This document shows, piece by piece, positions 18,547-27,437 of a DNA stretch of 64,000 nt. The stretch comes from Frateuria terrea (GTDB taxonomy: Bacteria; Pseudomonadota; Gammaproteobacteria; Xanthomonadales; Rhodanobacteraceae): NCBI RefSeq assembly GCF_900115705.1, contig NZ_FOXL01000011.1, positions 1-64,000 of the forward strand, given 5' to 3'. Numbering within the stretch: the first letter of the stretch is position 1; the number at the start of each line of letters is the position of its first letter. Under the pieces are notes generated by a model. It was given only the letters and a program-made list of their open reading frames with translations. It searched no databases and was not told where the DNA came from. Position numbers and translations under genes: made by a program.

Positions 18547-18956
18547 ACCGTACCCTGATCTTCTCTTTTGCCATATCGGCCCTGTGTTTAACGCCGAAAG
18601 CCATAGGCTGCATACCCTTCCCGCCTAGTGTTGAGAAATCGGACGCCATCTTTCTGGGCTATGTCACTGGAGAACGCTGGCCCGATTTAGAAGAAAAGTA
18701 CAATCCCATAGCAAAGACGGGCTTAACCACCGAGGCGCTCGGCTATCCGGTCCTTCTTTTCCGTGTCGTACAGACGGAGCAACTTAAAGGCACTGCCCCG
18801 AGAGTGGTGGAAGCCATTTCTCCGTGTGCTTTGCCTATCAGAGCCGGCGAGAGGGTTGTGGTATCGCATGACGGAGAAAAATATTGGGCCTATCCCGCTG
18901 ATGCGCCCGATGGGGAACAGAAGATTCGCAAGGCGCTCGGCGAGCAGCCGCACTGA
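18543..18956 (+). CDS. Cassette-associated exported protein of unknown function
   Basis: A 137-aa protein with a signal peptide (MNRTLIFSFAISALCLTPKA, cleavage near AIG). The mature part starts CIPFPPSVEKSDAIFLGYV and contains VLLFRVVQTEQLKGTAPRVV and SPCALPIRAGERVVV. This pattern, with two Cys and a netrin/TIMP-like opening, resembles small secreted proteins with an OB-like fold, but I cannot name a family. The start codon lies inside the degraded attC2 core, so the gene occupies the third cassette position. Its low GC matches the first cassette gene. Confidence 0.65.
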   Translation: MNRTLIFSFAISALCLTPKAIGCIPFPPSVEKSDAIFLGYVTGERWPDLEEKYNPIAKTGLTTEALGYPVLLFRVVQTEQLKGTAPRVVEAISPCALPIRAGERVVVSHDGEKYWAYPADAPDGEQKIRKALGEQPH

Positions 18957-18959
18957 TTA

Positions 18960-19127
18960 GCGACTGCTTCTTGCGCAGCCATTGCGAAAACCATTCGTCG
19001 AAGTTGTCGCCCACGGCGGGCACGACGGTCAAGGGCGCGATCATGGTGGCGCAAGTCAGGAAGCCGCCTGAAGAGCTTCCCGCCAGACCATAGGAACCGC
19101 CGCCCACCCTTATCCCCCGCGACGCAG
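18960..19127 (-). pseudogene. Unidentified coding remnant at the right edge of the cassette region
   Basis: On the minus strand one frame reads VGGGSYGLAGSSSGGFLT, then ATMIAPLTVVPAVGDNFDEW and FSQWLRKKQ, and then runs without a stop into the antisense of the cassette-3 gene. It has no credible start. The composition looks coding and the GSSSGG element could be a serine-hydrolase elbow, but I do not recognise the parent. It may be the broken 3' end of a former chromosomal gene at the insertion boundary. Confidence 0.3.
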
Positions 19128-20141
19128 CTACCGGATGCCCACCACCATCGAATCCGGCCCCACCAGGTGCTCGGCGCGCGTCTGCCGGAAGCCGGCATCC
19201 TTCATCCATCCGGCGCAATCGGCGCCGGTGTAGTCGAAGCCGCCGGGCGTTTCGATCAGCATGTTGAGGCTCATCAGCAGGCCGAAGGCGTTTTCCTTGC
19301 GCTCGTCGTCGATGATCGACTCGTACACCACCAGCGCGCCGCCGTCGGGCAGCGCGTCGTAGGCCTTGCCGATCAGCATGCGTTTGGTCGGCAGGTCCCA
19401 GTCGTGCAGGATGTGGCCCATCAGCACGACGTCCGCCTGGGGCAGCGCCTGGTCGAAGAAGCTGCCGGGCGCGAAGGTGACACGGTCGGCGACGCCGAGG
19501 GCGTGCACGTGCTCTTCGAAGATCGGGCGCACCGGCGGCAGGTCGAAGCCCATGCCGTGCAGGTGCGGATGGGCCAGCGCGATCTGCGCGGCGAGGTCGC
19601 CCTGCGCGGTGCCAACGTCCACGAAGCTGCGATAGTCCTTCCACGGAAACTGGCGTGCGATCGCCAGGTTGGCGCCGCGGCTGATGCCGGTCATCGCGGC
19701 GAGGAATTGCTTCAGCCGCGCCGGGACGGCATAAAGCGTGTCGAACAGGTTCGGACCGCCGTGGGCGACTTCGTTCTGCGGCAGGCCGGTACGCAGCCCC
19801 TCGGTCAGGCCGGCCCAGAACGGATACAGCCGCGCGTTGGCCATCTCCAGGATGCCGCCGACGTAGGATGGCTTGCCGCGGTCGAGGAACAGGTCGGTGT
19901 CTGGCCTGTTGGCGTACCGGCCATCGTTGCGCGTGAGAAAGCCCAGCGCGACCAGCGCGTCGAGGAAGTCGCGCGCGGCGCGCGAATGCAGGCCCAGGGT
20001 GCCGCGCAGGCTCTCCAGCGCCTGCGGTCCGCGGGCAAGCTCGGTGAACACGCCAAGCTCGATCGCGCTGAGCAGGGTCTTGGAGGCCCAGAACGCCAGG
20101 CCGGTCTGCAGGATGGCATCGGGTGAGGGCTGGGCTTGCAT
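19128..20141 (-). CDS. O-methyltransferase (acetylserotonin/hydroxyneurosporene OMT-like)
   Basis: A 337-aa class I SAM-dependent methyltransferase of the plant/caffeate OMT type. The N-terminal winged-helix dimerisation domain (about 10-90) includes [19 protein letters not shown]. The Rossmann domain follows with [20 protein letters not shown] (SAM motif I), [20 protein letters not shown] and [20 protein letters not shown] with the catalytic His, and [11 protein letters not shown]. The start at 20141 is chosen because GGAG precedes it; a GTG 21 bp upstream would bury that site. The substrate is unknown, probably a hydroxylated aromatic or secondary metabolite. It borders the cassette region. 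Confidence 0.85.
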   Translation of the reverse strand: MQAQPSPDAILQTGLAFWASKTLLSAIELGVFTELARGPQALESLRGTLGLHSRAARDFLDALVALGFLTRNDGRYANRPDTDLFLDRGKPSYVGGILEMANARLYPFWAGLTEGLRTGLPQNEVAHGGPNLFDTLYAVPARLKQFLAAMTGISRGANLAIARQFPWKDYRSFVDVGTAQGDLAAQIALAHPHLHGMGFDLPPVRPIFEEHVHALGVADRVTFAPGSFFDQALPQADVVLMGHILHDWDLPTKRMLIGKAYDALPDGGALVVYESIIDDERKENAFGLLMSLNMLIETPGGFDYTGADCAGWMKDAGFRQTRAEHLVGPDSMVVGIR

Positions 20142-20274
20142 GCGGGTCGCTCCGGTCGGCACCGCGTCGGCGGTGTGGGGGTGCGTCGGCCCGAGGGCAT
20201 GCGTAACCGGAACCCGGGGGCCGGCGAAGCATCAAAGTGTCCCTGCCCGCCCTGCGGGCCGGGGAGTATCCATC

Positions 20275-20789
20275 ATGCCACCCGTTGCGTTGACTGGCCT
20301 TCACATGCACCTGTGGACCCCGCACCCGAAGCACCTGGACCGCCAGGGCCTGCTCGCCCTGTGGCGCGAGGGGCTGCTGGCGCGCGCCGTGCTGCGCGGA
20401 CAGACGCGCGGCTACCGGCAGCATCCGCCACTGGAGCGTTTCCGTGGCCACGCGCCCCGGCGCAGGCGATCGACGCCTACTTGGCCAACGTGCAGGAAGA
20501 GGCCGCTGCGCGCGGCTACGTCTTCGACCGCAGCAAGCTCGGCGTGATCGAGCGCGTGCCGGGCATCGCCGCGACGGAAGGCCAGCTCGCCTACGAATGG
20601 CAGCACCTGCTGCGCAAGCTGGCCGCGCGCAATCCGCCGTTGGCCGAGCGCTGGCGCGACGAGCCGCCAGCCTGCCACCCGCTGTTCGTGGTCGGGCCCG
20701 GTCCGATCGCACCCTGGAGCGGCGATGACCGCGGGCCGCTGCTTGGAACCCGCTGGCCCGGCCCCATTCAAGGCCAGCCGAAGGACTGA
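20275..20789 (+). pseudogene. Pyrimidine-dimer DNA glycosylase-like gene with a frameshift
   Basis: Read in one frame, residues LTGLHMHLWTPHPKHLDRQG then LLALWREGLLARAVLRGQTR and GYRQHPPLERFRGHA match the N-terminus of endonuclease V-like pyrimidine-dimer glycosylases. After about 20450 the match continues in a different frame: PAQAIDAYLANVQEEAAARG, GQLAYEWQHLLRKLA and HPLFVVGPGPIAPW. A single missing base within the GCGCCCCGGCGC tract explains the shift. GGGGAG lies upstream of the ATG at 20275. It is either a recent inactivation or a sequencing error in a GC-rich run. The enzyme would remove UV dimers by base excision. Confidence 0.75.
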
Positions 20790-20901
20790 AGATCGAGACG
20801 GATTCCCGCGTCGGCGGAATTATCGCCGGGACGGGGGAAGCCGCTCGCGGACACGCGCCCATCCGCCGACACGCGATGCCATATAGCCACACGAGGTAGC
20901 C

Positions 20902-21378
20902 ATGCCGACCTACAGCAAGACGCCCGAGGCGCTCGCCCGCCTCACCCCCGAGCAGTTCCGCGTAACCCAGCACAGCGGCACCGAGCGGCCGTTCGACAAC
21001 GCTTTCAACGACCACCACGAGCCAGGCCTGTACGTGGACGTGGTGTCCGGCGAGCCGCTGTTCACCTCGCTGGACAAGTTCGACAGCCATTGCGGCTGGC
21101 CGAGCTTCAGCCGGCCGGTGGAACCGGCGCACGTGGTGGAGAAGCACGACGCCAGCCACGGCATGGTCCGCACCGAGGTGCGCTCCAGCCACGGCGACAG
21201 CCACCTGGGCCACGTCTTCCCCGACGGCCCGCGCGCGAGCGGTGGCCTGCGCTACTGCATCAACTCGGCCTCGCTGCGCTTCGTTCCGCTCGATGCGCTC
21301 GAGCGCGAAGGCTACGGCCAGTACCGCCAGCTGTTCGACCATCCCGGCTCCGATCAGCCGAATGAGGCCCACCGATGA
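20902..21378 (+). CDS. msrB: Peptide-methionine (R)-S-oxide reductase
   Basis: Reduces the R-epimer of methionine sulfoxide in proteins. The 158-aa protein shows the SelR domain: [50 protein letters not shown] and [13 protein letters not shown] with the catalytic Cys. The two zinc-binding CxxC pairs of many MsrB proteins are absent, so this is the zinc-free form. The other Cys (CGWPSF) can serve as the resolving residue. No signal peptide is seen, so it is cytosolic. The stop overlaps the msrA start by ATGA, making an msrBA operon. Confidence 0.95.
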   Translation: MPTYSKTPEALARLTPEQFRVTQHSGTERPFDNAFNDHHEPGLYVDVVSGEPLFTSLDKFDSHCGWPSFSRPVEPAHVVEKHDASHGMVRTEVRSSHGDSHLGHVFPDGPRASGGLRYCINSASLRFVPLDALEREGYGQYRQLFDHPGSDQPNEAHR

Positions 21379-21881
21379 GCACCGAACGCGCCATCCTCGC
21401 CGGCGGCTGCTTCTGGGGCGTGCAGGAACTGCTGCGCCACCAGAACGGCGTGATCGCCACCCGCGTGGGCTATGCAGGTGGCGATGTGTCCGACGCCACC
21501 TACCGCAACCACGGCAGCCACGCCGAGGCGGTGGAGATCCTGTTCGATCCGGAAAAGATCAGCTATCGCCGCCTGCTCGAGTTCTTCTTCCAGATCCACG
21601 ACCCGACCACGCCCAACCGCCAGGGCAACGACCGTGGCACCAGCTACCGCTCGGCGATCTACTACACCACCGACGAGCAGAAGCGCGTGGCCGAGGACAC
21701 CCTTGCCGACGTCAACGCCTCCGGCCTGTGGCCCGGCAAGGCGGTGACCGAGGTGGAGCCGGCCGGCGACTTCTGGGAAGCCGAACCGGAACACCAGGAT
21801 TACCTGCAGCACTACCCGAGCGGCTACACCTGCCATTTCGTGCGGCCGGAGTGGAAGCTGCCCCGGCGCACGGACGGCTAA
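21375..21881 (+). CDS. msrA: Peptide-methionine (S)-S-oxide reductase
   Basis: Reduces the S-epimer of methionine sulfoxide. The 168-aa protein has the active-site motif [12 protein letters not shown] (catalytic Cys at residue 12), then [64 protein letters not shown] and [19 protein letters not shown]. Length is close to E. coli-type short MsrA forms. It is translationally coupled to msrB, so both epimers are repaired from one transcript. Confidence 0.96.
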   Translation: MSTERAILAGGCFWGVQELLRHQNGVIATRVGYAGGDVSDATYRNHGSHAEAVEILFDPEKISYRRLLEFFFQIHDPTTPNRQGNDRGTSYRSAIYYTTDEQKRVAEDTLADVNASGLWPGKAVTEVEPAGDFWEAEPEHQDYLQHYPSGYTCHFVRPEWKLPRRTDG

Positions 21882-22050
21882 ACGCAGACTATGAGGCGCG
21901 AGAGGGGGGCGGGTTCGCCGCCCCGCGGCGGCTCCTGCAGCGTTCACGGCGTCTTGCATCCCACCCCGCTATGACGCGCATGCTCCTGCCCCGCGCAGGG
22001 CATGGCAGGCCCGCGAGACGGCTGCTCCCGCCACCCAGGTAGATGCGCCT

Positions 22051-23121
22051 ATGCTGCTGACCCGATCGCTGAAGAAGGCAGGAATGGCCGCCGCCAGGCG
22101 CTTCGAGACCGACCTGCGCCAGCAGCATTACAACCGCGAGGCGACCGACGGACTGCGCGCGGTGGAAAGCCAGCGCGGACGCACCGACCGCGCGGCCATC
22201 CGGCGTGCCGACGAGTACGCGCGCGACGTGCTGGGCAGTGCCCACTACGCACCCTGGCTGCGGCTCTACACCGCCATCAGCGGCGGCTTTCGCGAGGGCT
22301 GGATCCCGGACAACTACTACGGCCTGGTGGTCGCGCCGCTAAAAGGCGGCGAGGTGTCGAAGGTCGCCCTGACCAAGTCGTTCACCAATTGCGTGCTCGA
22401 TACCGAGGCCCTGCCGGACCTGGCCTACGTGATCGATGGCGTGTACTACGACCGCAACTATCGCCCGGTGTTGCGCGAACAGTTGCCCGCGATCCTGTTC
22501 GCGCACGGGCCACGTACGGTGTTCAAGGCCGACCGTTCCTTCCGCGGGCGCGGCGTGATCTTCATGACACGCGAAAGCCTGTCCGAGGCCCAGCACCAGG
22601 GCCTGCCCGATGGTGTGTTCCAGGCGCCGGTCCGCCAGCACGCGTCGTTCGACCCGATCTGCCCGCGCGCCGCGGCGACCCTGCGCATCACCACCGCCCG
22701 CGAGCCCGATGGCTCGATGTCGGTGAGGTCCGCCTACCTGCGGGTGGGTCGCGCCAGCGATGACGTGGTGTTGTCCGCCAACCAGGTATCCGTGTCCGTC
22801 GACATGGCCACCGGCAGGCTGGAAGGGACCGGCTACACGAGCGATTGGCGGCAGACCGACGTCCATCCGGACACCGGGGCCCGCTTCTCCGGCCATGCGA
22901 TCCCGGGTCTGGCCGACGCGTTGCAGCTGTGCCAGGCGCTGCACCGCAGTTGCCCGCACATGTTGTGCATAGGGTGGGACCTGTGCATCGACGAGCAGGA
23001 ACGACCGCGGCTGCTGGAATGGAACGCCCGCTACAACGGCATCAAGTTTCCCGAGGCGACCGCCGGCCCGTGCTTTCGCGGGCTGGGCTGGGAGCAGCTG
23101 TGGAAGCTGGCTGCGGCCTAG
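22051..23121 (+). CDS. Sugar-transfer-associated ATP-grasp protein
   Basis: A 356-aa protein with an ATP-grasp fold, similar to the family found in exopolysaccharide and sugar-transfer clusters. Visible parts: SFTNCVLDTEALPDLAYVID, GPRTVFKADRSFRGRGVIFM (the ATP-binding Lys and glycine loop), then QAPVRQHASFD, AYLRVGRASDDVVLSANQVS, CIGWDLCIDEQERPRLLEWN and NARYNGIKFPEA with the Mg-binding Glu/Asn. An N-terminal helix (about 1-45) is basic. The acceptor is unknown. It is a single gene followed by a perfect hairpin. Confidence 0.75.
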   Translation: MLLTRSLKKAGMAAARRFETDLRQQHYNREATDGLRAVESQRGRTDRAAIRRADEYARDVLGSAHYAPWLRLYTAISGGFREGWIPDNYYGLVVAPLKGGEVSKVALTKSFTNCVLDTEALPDLAYVIDGVYYDRNYRPVLREQLPAILFAHGPRTVFKADRSFRGRGVIFMTRESLSEAQHQGLPDGVFQAPVRQHASFDPICPRAAATLRITTAREPDGSMSVRSAYLRVGRASDDVVLSANQVSVSVDMATGRLEGTGYTSDWRQTDVHPDTGARFSGHAIPGLADALQLCQALHRSCPHMLCIGWDLCIDEQERPRLLEWNARYNGIKFPEATAGPCFRGLGWEQLWKLAAA

Positions 23122-23124
23122 CCA

Positions 23125-23145
23125 GCACGCCGGTCACCGGCGTGC
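23125..23145. terminator. Hairpin after the ATP-grasp gene
   Basis: GCACGCCG (23125-23132) pairs with CGGCGTGC (23138-23145) directly after the stop codon. There is no T tract, so termination is a guess from position between convergent genes. Confidence 0.35.
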
Positions 23146-23206
23146 CGCTCGCCAGGCCATAGCGGCCGATGGCAATCGTCGCTCGATGTCGATGCAAGCC
23201 GACGGT

Positions 23207-25198
23207 TTACGGGGCAGCAGCCGCCGTGGCGCTGTCCGGTTGGCCCACCGCATCGCTGAATGCGCTGCTGACCAGTTTCGATCCGGTCACCGTGAGGTGC
23301 TGCTCGTCGCGATAGAGCGCATGCCCATTCAACACGATGCTGCAGTGCTTTCCGCTGCACAGCGCCTTGTGCGGATCGATCAGTTCCACCCCAGTCTGCG
23401 CGGCGACCTTCTGCAGGATCGCAAGATCGGGCGCATCGTCGACGAGCTCGGTCGTATTGGCGTAGGCGCAGCCGTTCGCGTCGTGGCGTCCGTTGATCCA
23501 GGCGCGCAGCCGGCTGGAACACGCAGCCATGCGCTTGAGCGGGAGAAAGTCCATGTAAGGCACGTCGCGTACGATCACCACCCGTTTGCCTTTCTGCTGG
23601 AAGGCGCGCACCGCCGCCAGCAAGCCGCGTTCGAACAGCTCGTAGGGAGAGCCGCTCGGGCCGCGGGTGGCCGTATAGGAGCCATCGAGCGTGCCTGTCC
23701 ACCAGGCGCCGGCGATGACGACCGTATCGACGCGCGGGTCGTTTTCCACGAGTTTCAGTACGCGCTGGTCGAACAACGCACAGGCGGTGAAGTGGCTGGG
23801 CTTGGAGTAGGTCACCCGGCTGACCCCGACCAGGAACGGGCACGCCGACTTGGTCATCTGCATCACGCGCATGCCGGCTTTCGCAGCCAGCACCCGCAGG
23901 CCCGGCCCAAGCGCAGCGGCATGGCTATCGCCCACCAGGGCCAGCACGGGACCGTCGGTCTTCGGATAGCACGGCTCGACGAGCTTGGGGTGCGATCCCA
24001 TGGGCAGGCACGGGTCGTTCGGGTTCTTCGCCGTCTCCACCAGGAAACTGCGTGACCAGCGCTGGGGAAGGCCGCCCGTGGCCAGTGCCGAGGTGGCGCA
24101 CACCGCAAGCACGGCCATCGCCCCGGCATAGCGCAACAGCGAGACCCGCGGGCTCGTCCGGCTGCGCCGGAACGTCTGCTCGACATACCGGTAGCTCAAC
24201 CACGAAAGGCAGAACACGCCAACCAGCAGGACCAGCCGCAGCGCCAGCGACGGCTCGTGCACGGACACCATGTTGGTCATGCTGATCACTGGCCAATGCC
24301 ACAGGTACAGCGAGTAGGAAATCAGCCCCACGAAACGCACCGCGGGCAGGCTCAGCAGGCACCGGTTGATGAAGGAGGTACTGCTGCCCAGCAACAGCAC
24401 CGTTCCCAGCACCGGCACGGCCATGTAGGGCACCGGGGTATCCGAGCGATAGGTGAGGGTCGGCACCAGGATCAGCAGCAGGCCGGCGGCCGCGCGCGCC
24501 TCGGCGCCCCAGCCGCTGCCGCTACCGCTACCGCTTTCGCCGGGGCGCTGGTTTCGATGGATCGCCACCACCCCGAGCAGCACCCCGGCGCCCAGCTCCC
24601 ACGCACGGGTGGGCAGCATGTAGAACACGCCCGCGGGCGTAAAGAGCATGCCCACGCATGCCAGGACGAACGAAGCGACGAGGAGACCGGCGAGCGACCA
24701 CAGGCGCCAGCGCAGCGGCCAGCGCCGCAGGAACAGCAGCACCACCGGCACCAGCAGGTAGAACTGTTCCTCGACGCCGAGCGACCAGGTCATCAGCAGC
24801 GGGTTGAGCTGGGCGTTCGGGCGGAAGTAGCCCATGCTGCGCCACAGTTCGATGTTCGATACGGAGAACACGCTCGCCACGGCCGTCGCGCTGAAGTTGC
24901 GCATCTCCGTGGGCGTGGCCATGACCAGCATGACCAGGTAGCTGACCGCCAGCACGACCAGCAGCGCCGGGAGGATGCGGCGCGCGCGGCGCGTATAGAA
25001 CTTGAGGTAGGAAAACCGGCCGGCCTGCGCGTCCTCGTAGATCAGGCTGCCGATGAGAAAGCCGGATATGACGAAGAAGACGTCGACCCCGACGTAGCCC
25101 CCCGAGGTCCCGAAGCCGAAGTGGTAGGCGATGACCGCCAGCACGGCCAGCGCGCGGATCCCATCGATATCGCAGCGATACCCTTTGAGCGCTTCCAT
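23207..25198 (-). CDS. Membrane acyltransferase with C-terminal SGNH domain (OafA/YrhL family)
   Basis: Probably O-acetylates a surface glycan. The 663-aa protein has an acyltransferase-3 membrane domain over residues 1-385: RCDIDGIRALAVLAVIAYHF with catalytic His, VDVFFVISGFLIGSLIY, FYTRRARRILPAL, and about 10 membrane spans. An SGNH hydrolase-like periplasmic domain (about 430-660) follows with LALVGDSHAAALGPGL (nucleophile Ser) and a C-terminal DEQHLTVTGSKL (catalytic Asp/His). The start at 25198 has GGGGAG upstream. A Ser-Gly linker (ESGSGSGSGWG) is encoded by a hexamer repeat near 24522-24539. It is paralogous to the gene at 45319. Confidence 0.92.
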   Translation of the reverse strand: MEALKGYRCDIDGIRALAVLAVIAYHFGFGTSGGYVGVDVFFVISGFLIGSLIYEDAQAGRFSYLKFYTRRARRILPALLVVLAVSYLVMLVMATPTEMRNFSATAVASVFSVSNIELWRSMGYFRPNAQLNPLLMTWSLGVEEQFYLLVPVVLLFLRRWPLRWRLWSLAGLLVASFVLACVGMLFTPAGVFYMLPTRAWELGAGVLLGVVAIHRNQRPGESGSGSGSGWGAEARAAAGLLLILVPTLTYRSDTPVPYMAVPVLGTVLLLGSSTSFINRCLLSLPAVRFVGLISYSLYLWHWPVISMTNMVSVHEPSLALRLVLLVGVFCLSWLSYRYVEQTFRRSRTSPRVSLLRYAGAMAVLAVCATSALATGGLPQRWSRSFLVETAKNPNDPCLPMGSHPKLVEPCYPKTDGPVLALVGDSHAAALGPGLRVLAAKAGMRVMQMTKSACPFLVGVSRVTYSKPSHFTACALFDQRVLKLVENDPRVDTVVIAGAWWTGTLDGSYTATRGPSGSPYELFERGLLAAVRAFQQKGKRVVIVRDVPYMDFLPLKRMAACSSRLRAWINGRHDANGCAYANTTELVDDAPDLAILQKVAAQTGVELIDPHKALCSGKHCSIVLNGHALYRDEQHLTVTGSKLVSSAFSDAVGQPDSATAAAAP

Positions 25199-25561
25199 GG
25201 TCGCTCCCCATTCCATGAGCCCTGCACCTGCAACGCATCCCGATGGTGCGGGGGCTCGAGACAATCAGGCGGGCGGACCGTTGCACGCGAGTTGTGCAAC
25301 GGTCGTGAATTTGCAATCAACGTTTGGTGGGCGAGAGCGGGAATTTCGATGAATAACGCACAGCTCCGGACACCGGAGAACGGCGACCGATCCGTGTGTC
25401 GATTCCCGTCGTCGCCGCTCGTCGGTGTCAGGAAGACGCCGGCCGGCGCCTTCCTCATCCACGTGCATGCGGTAGCCCCTGGAAGACTGGCATCCTGCCG
25501 CACCCGCCATCGCGGGCGGCGCAAGTCAGGCTTCTGTGGTTTGCCTTCGAAGGAGAACGCC
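25199..25561. other. Divergent intergenic region, no gene seen
   Basis: The region separates the acyltransferase (minus) from the DUF1428 gene (plus), so it should hold both promoters. Around 25275-25305 GTTGCACGCGAGTTGTGCAAC forms an imperfect inverted repeat (GTTGCAC with GTGCAAC at 25278-25300), a possible operator upstream of the acyltransferase. No convincing ORF or -35/-10 pair was identified. Confidence 0.4.
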
Positions 25562-25915
25562 ATGGCTTACATCGACGGGTTCGTCATCGCCGTGCCCACG
25601 GCCAACAAGCAGCAGTTCATCGACCACGCCAAGCATTTCGACCAGATGTTTCTCGAGTTCGGCGCGACCCGCATCTGCGAGTGCTGGGGCGACGACGTGC
25701 CCGAGGGCAAGCTCACCGACTTCCGACGCGCCGTGCAGGCCACGGCGGAGGAGACGGTGGCCTTCTCATGGATCGAATGGCCGGACAAGGCCACCCGCGA
25801 CGCCGGCATGAAGAAGATCATGGACGACCCGCGCGTTGGTCCCGACACCCCGATGCCATTCGACGGCAAGCGGATGATCTTCGGCGGCTTCGTCCCGGTC
25901 GTGTCGCTCGGCTAG
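25562..25915 (+). CDS. DUF1428 family protein
   Basis: A 117-aa protein of the DUF1428 (YbaA-like) family, a dimeric alpha/beta-barrel ferredoxin-like fold of unknown function. Family hallmarks: MAYIDGFVIAVPTANKQQF at the N-terminus, GATRICECWGDDVPEGKLTD, AVQATAEETVAFSWIEWPDK and the C-terminal MPFDGKRMIFGGFVPVV. The length equals the family norm. GAAGGAGAA precedes the ATG at 25562. No signal peptide. No neighbour indicates its role. Confidence 0.92.
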   Translation: MAYIDGFVIAVPTANKQQFIDHAKHFDQMFLEFGATRICECWGDDVPEGKLTDFRRAVQATAEETVAFSWIEWPDKATRDAGMKKIMDDPRVGPDTPMPFDGKRMIFGGFVPVVSLG

Positions 25916-26110
25916 ACGGTCGCGTTCGCCGCGGCGGGCCAGCTGGCCCCGCCGCGGTGTTCATCCAGCGCGCTAGCCGTCCGGCTCGCGGGAGCTCCGC
26001 GTCCGCGACCCGGACGCCGGTGCCGCCGGCAAGGCGATGGCCGCCAAGAAGAACACCCGGAAGGCGATGGTGCTGAGCCGGCTGCCGGTGATCGACGCGG
26101 GCCGCGGCGC

Positions 26111-26734
26111 CTATGGCGTGGCGCCGCGGTCGCCGAGCGCGCCCTCGATCCGCCGGTCGGGCACCAGCCACATCACGGCGACCGCCGCGTACAGCGCCTG
26201 CGCGATCCAGGCAGCCCAGAGGGTGGACACGATGCCCAGCGCATACACCACGGGCGACAGCTTGCCCTTCCAGTCGCTGCCGATCGCGCGCCGGAGCACG
26301 GAGGCCCCGCCCTGCAGGCCGATCAGCGTCCGCTGCAGCAGCCAATACGCCAGCGCCGCCATCAGCAGCACGACGCCGTAGGCGGCGGTGGGCGCCGCGG
26401 CGAAATGGTTTTCGCCCATCCAGGCGGTGGCGAACGGAAACAGCGAAAGCCAGAACAGCAGGTGCAGATTCGCCCACAGCGCAGCGCCGGAGACGCGGCG
26501 GCACGCCGCGAGCATGTGGTGGTGATTGTTCCAGTAGATCCCCACGTAGACGAAGCTCAGCACGTAACTGAGCAGCACCGGCAGCAGGGGTGCGAGCGCC
26601 GCCGGCGTGCTGCCGTGCGGCACCTTCAACTCCAGCACCATGATGGTGATGATGATGGCGATCACGCCGTCGCTGAAGGCTTCCAGCCGTCCCTTGCCCA
26701 TCATGACTGCAGCCGTGATGTGGTCGATGCGCAT
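26111..26734 (-). CDS. TMEM175-like (DUF1211) potassium channel protein
   Basis: A membrane protein of about 207 aa with six hydrophobic segments. The first carries the family selectivity motif RLEAFSDGVIAIIITIMVLE (F-S-D), followed by LSFVYVGIYWNNHHHMLAA. Bacterial TMEM175 proteins form K+-conducting tetramers of this size. The start is either ATG 26734 (MRIDHITAAVM) or ATG 26704 (MMGKGRLEAFSD); the shorter form fits the family better but neither has a good ribosome site. Single gene. Confidence 0.88.
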   Translation of the reverse strand: MRIDHITAAVMMGKGRLEAFSDGVIAIIITIMVLELKVPHGSTPAALAPLLPVLLSYVLSFVYVGIYWNNHHHMLAACRRVSGAALWANLHLLFWLSLFPFATAWMGENHFAAAPTAAYGVVLLMAALAYWLLQRTLIGLQGGASVLRRAIGSDWKGKLSPVVYALGIVSTLWAAWIAQALYAAVAVMWLVPDRRIEGALGDRGATP

Positions 26735-26912
26735 GCTTCCATGCCCCAAGCATGCGCTGGCCGGCGTCGGTGCGGAAGGGTGCTGGCGTTCATCCCTGCC
26801 CTCGCAAAAGACGATCGGCGCGACTTTACCAAGAAGCCGCCGTAACGCGCCTTCGTATGCGGCATGTCCTGCGGGCGCCCCGCCGATACCCTTGCCTACG
26901 GGACACGCCCCC

Positions 26913-26938
26913 AAAAAGTAACCTAAAGGTTGCTTTTT
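26913..26938. promoter_or_regulatory. Dyad AACC-TAAA-GGTT upstream of the AHSA1-ArsR operon
   Basis: AAAAAGTAACC and GGTTGCTTTTT flank TAAA, an almost perfect dyad 44 bp before the start of the SRPBCC gene. Its position and symmetry suit the operator of the ArsR repressor encoded by the second gene. It could also act as a terminator for the plus strand, since it ends in T6. Confidence 0.45.
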
Positions 26939-26981
26939 TGCAGCCATCGGCCCAACCTGACATGCAACCAGGAGGTGGCAT

Positions 26982-27437
26982 ATGAACGACCGCATCGAAA
27001 AGCGCATCACGTTGAAGGCCCCGGTGTCGCGCGTATGGCGCGCCCTGACCGAGTACGAGCAGTTCGGCGCCTGGTTCCAGGTGAAGCTGCAAGCACCGTT
27101 CGAACCCGGCGAGGAAGCCGTCGGCCGCATCACCCACCCCGGCTACGAACACGTCACCTGGCGCGCGGTGGTACGGCAGATGGTGCCCGAGCGCCTGTTC
27201 TCGCTGAGCTGGCACCCGTATGCCGTGGAGGCGGACGTGGACTACTCCGACGAGCCGCAGACGCTGATCGAGTTCCGCCTCGAACCGCACGGCGGGGGCA
27301 CGCTGCTGATCCTGACCGAGTCCGGCTTCGAGCGCATTCCGGCCGACCGCCGGGACGAGGCCTTCCGCATGAATGAGGGTGGCTGGACCCAGCAGATGGA
27401 AAACATCCGCCGCTACGTCGAGGAGACCGCGCCTTGA
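26982..27437 (+). CDS. SRPBCC (AHSA1/START-like) domain protein
   Basis: A 151-aa single-domain protein of the Bet v1-like fold that binds hydrophobic ligands. Features: KRITLKAPVSRVWRALTEYE at the N-terminus, FGAWFQVKLQAPFEPGE, PERLFSLSWHPYAVEADVDY, LIEFRLEPHGGGTLLILTES and the C-terminal GGWTQQMENIRRYVEETAP. AGGAGG lies just before the ATG. The stop overlaps the TTG start of an ArsR regulator, the common arrangement in which the regulator controls the AHSA1 gene. The ligand is unknown. Confidence 0.9.
   Translation: MNDRIEKRITLKAPVSRVWRALTEYEQFGAWFQVKLQAPFEPGEEAVGRITHPGYEHVTWRAVVRQMVPERLFSLSWHPYAVEADVDYSDEPQTLIEFRLEPHGGGTLLILTESGFERIPADRRDEAFRMNEGGWTQQMENIRRYVEETAP

Noticed and set aside
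17307-19127. Integron integrase or attI near the cassettes
   Set aside because: No tyrosine recombinase frame is found on either strand in the window, and the left flank does not resemble a known attI.
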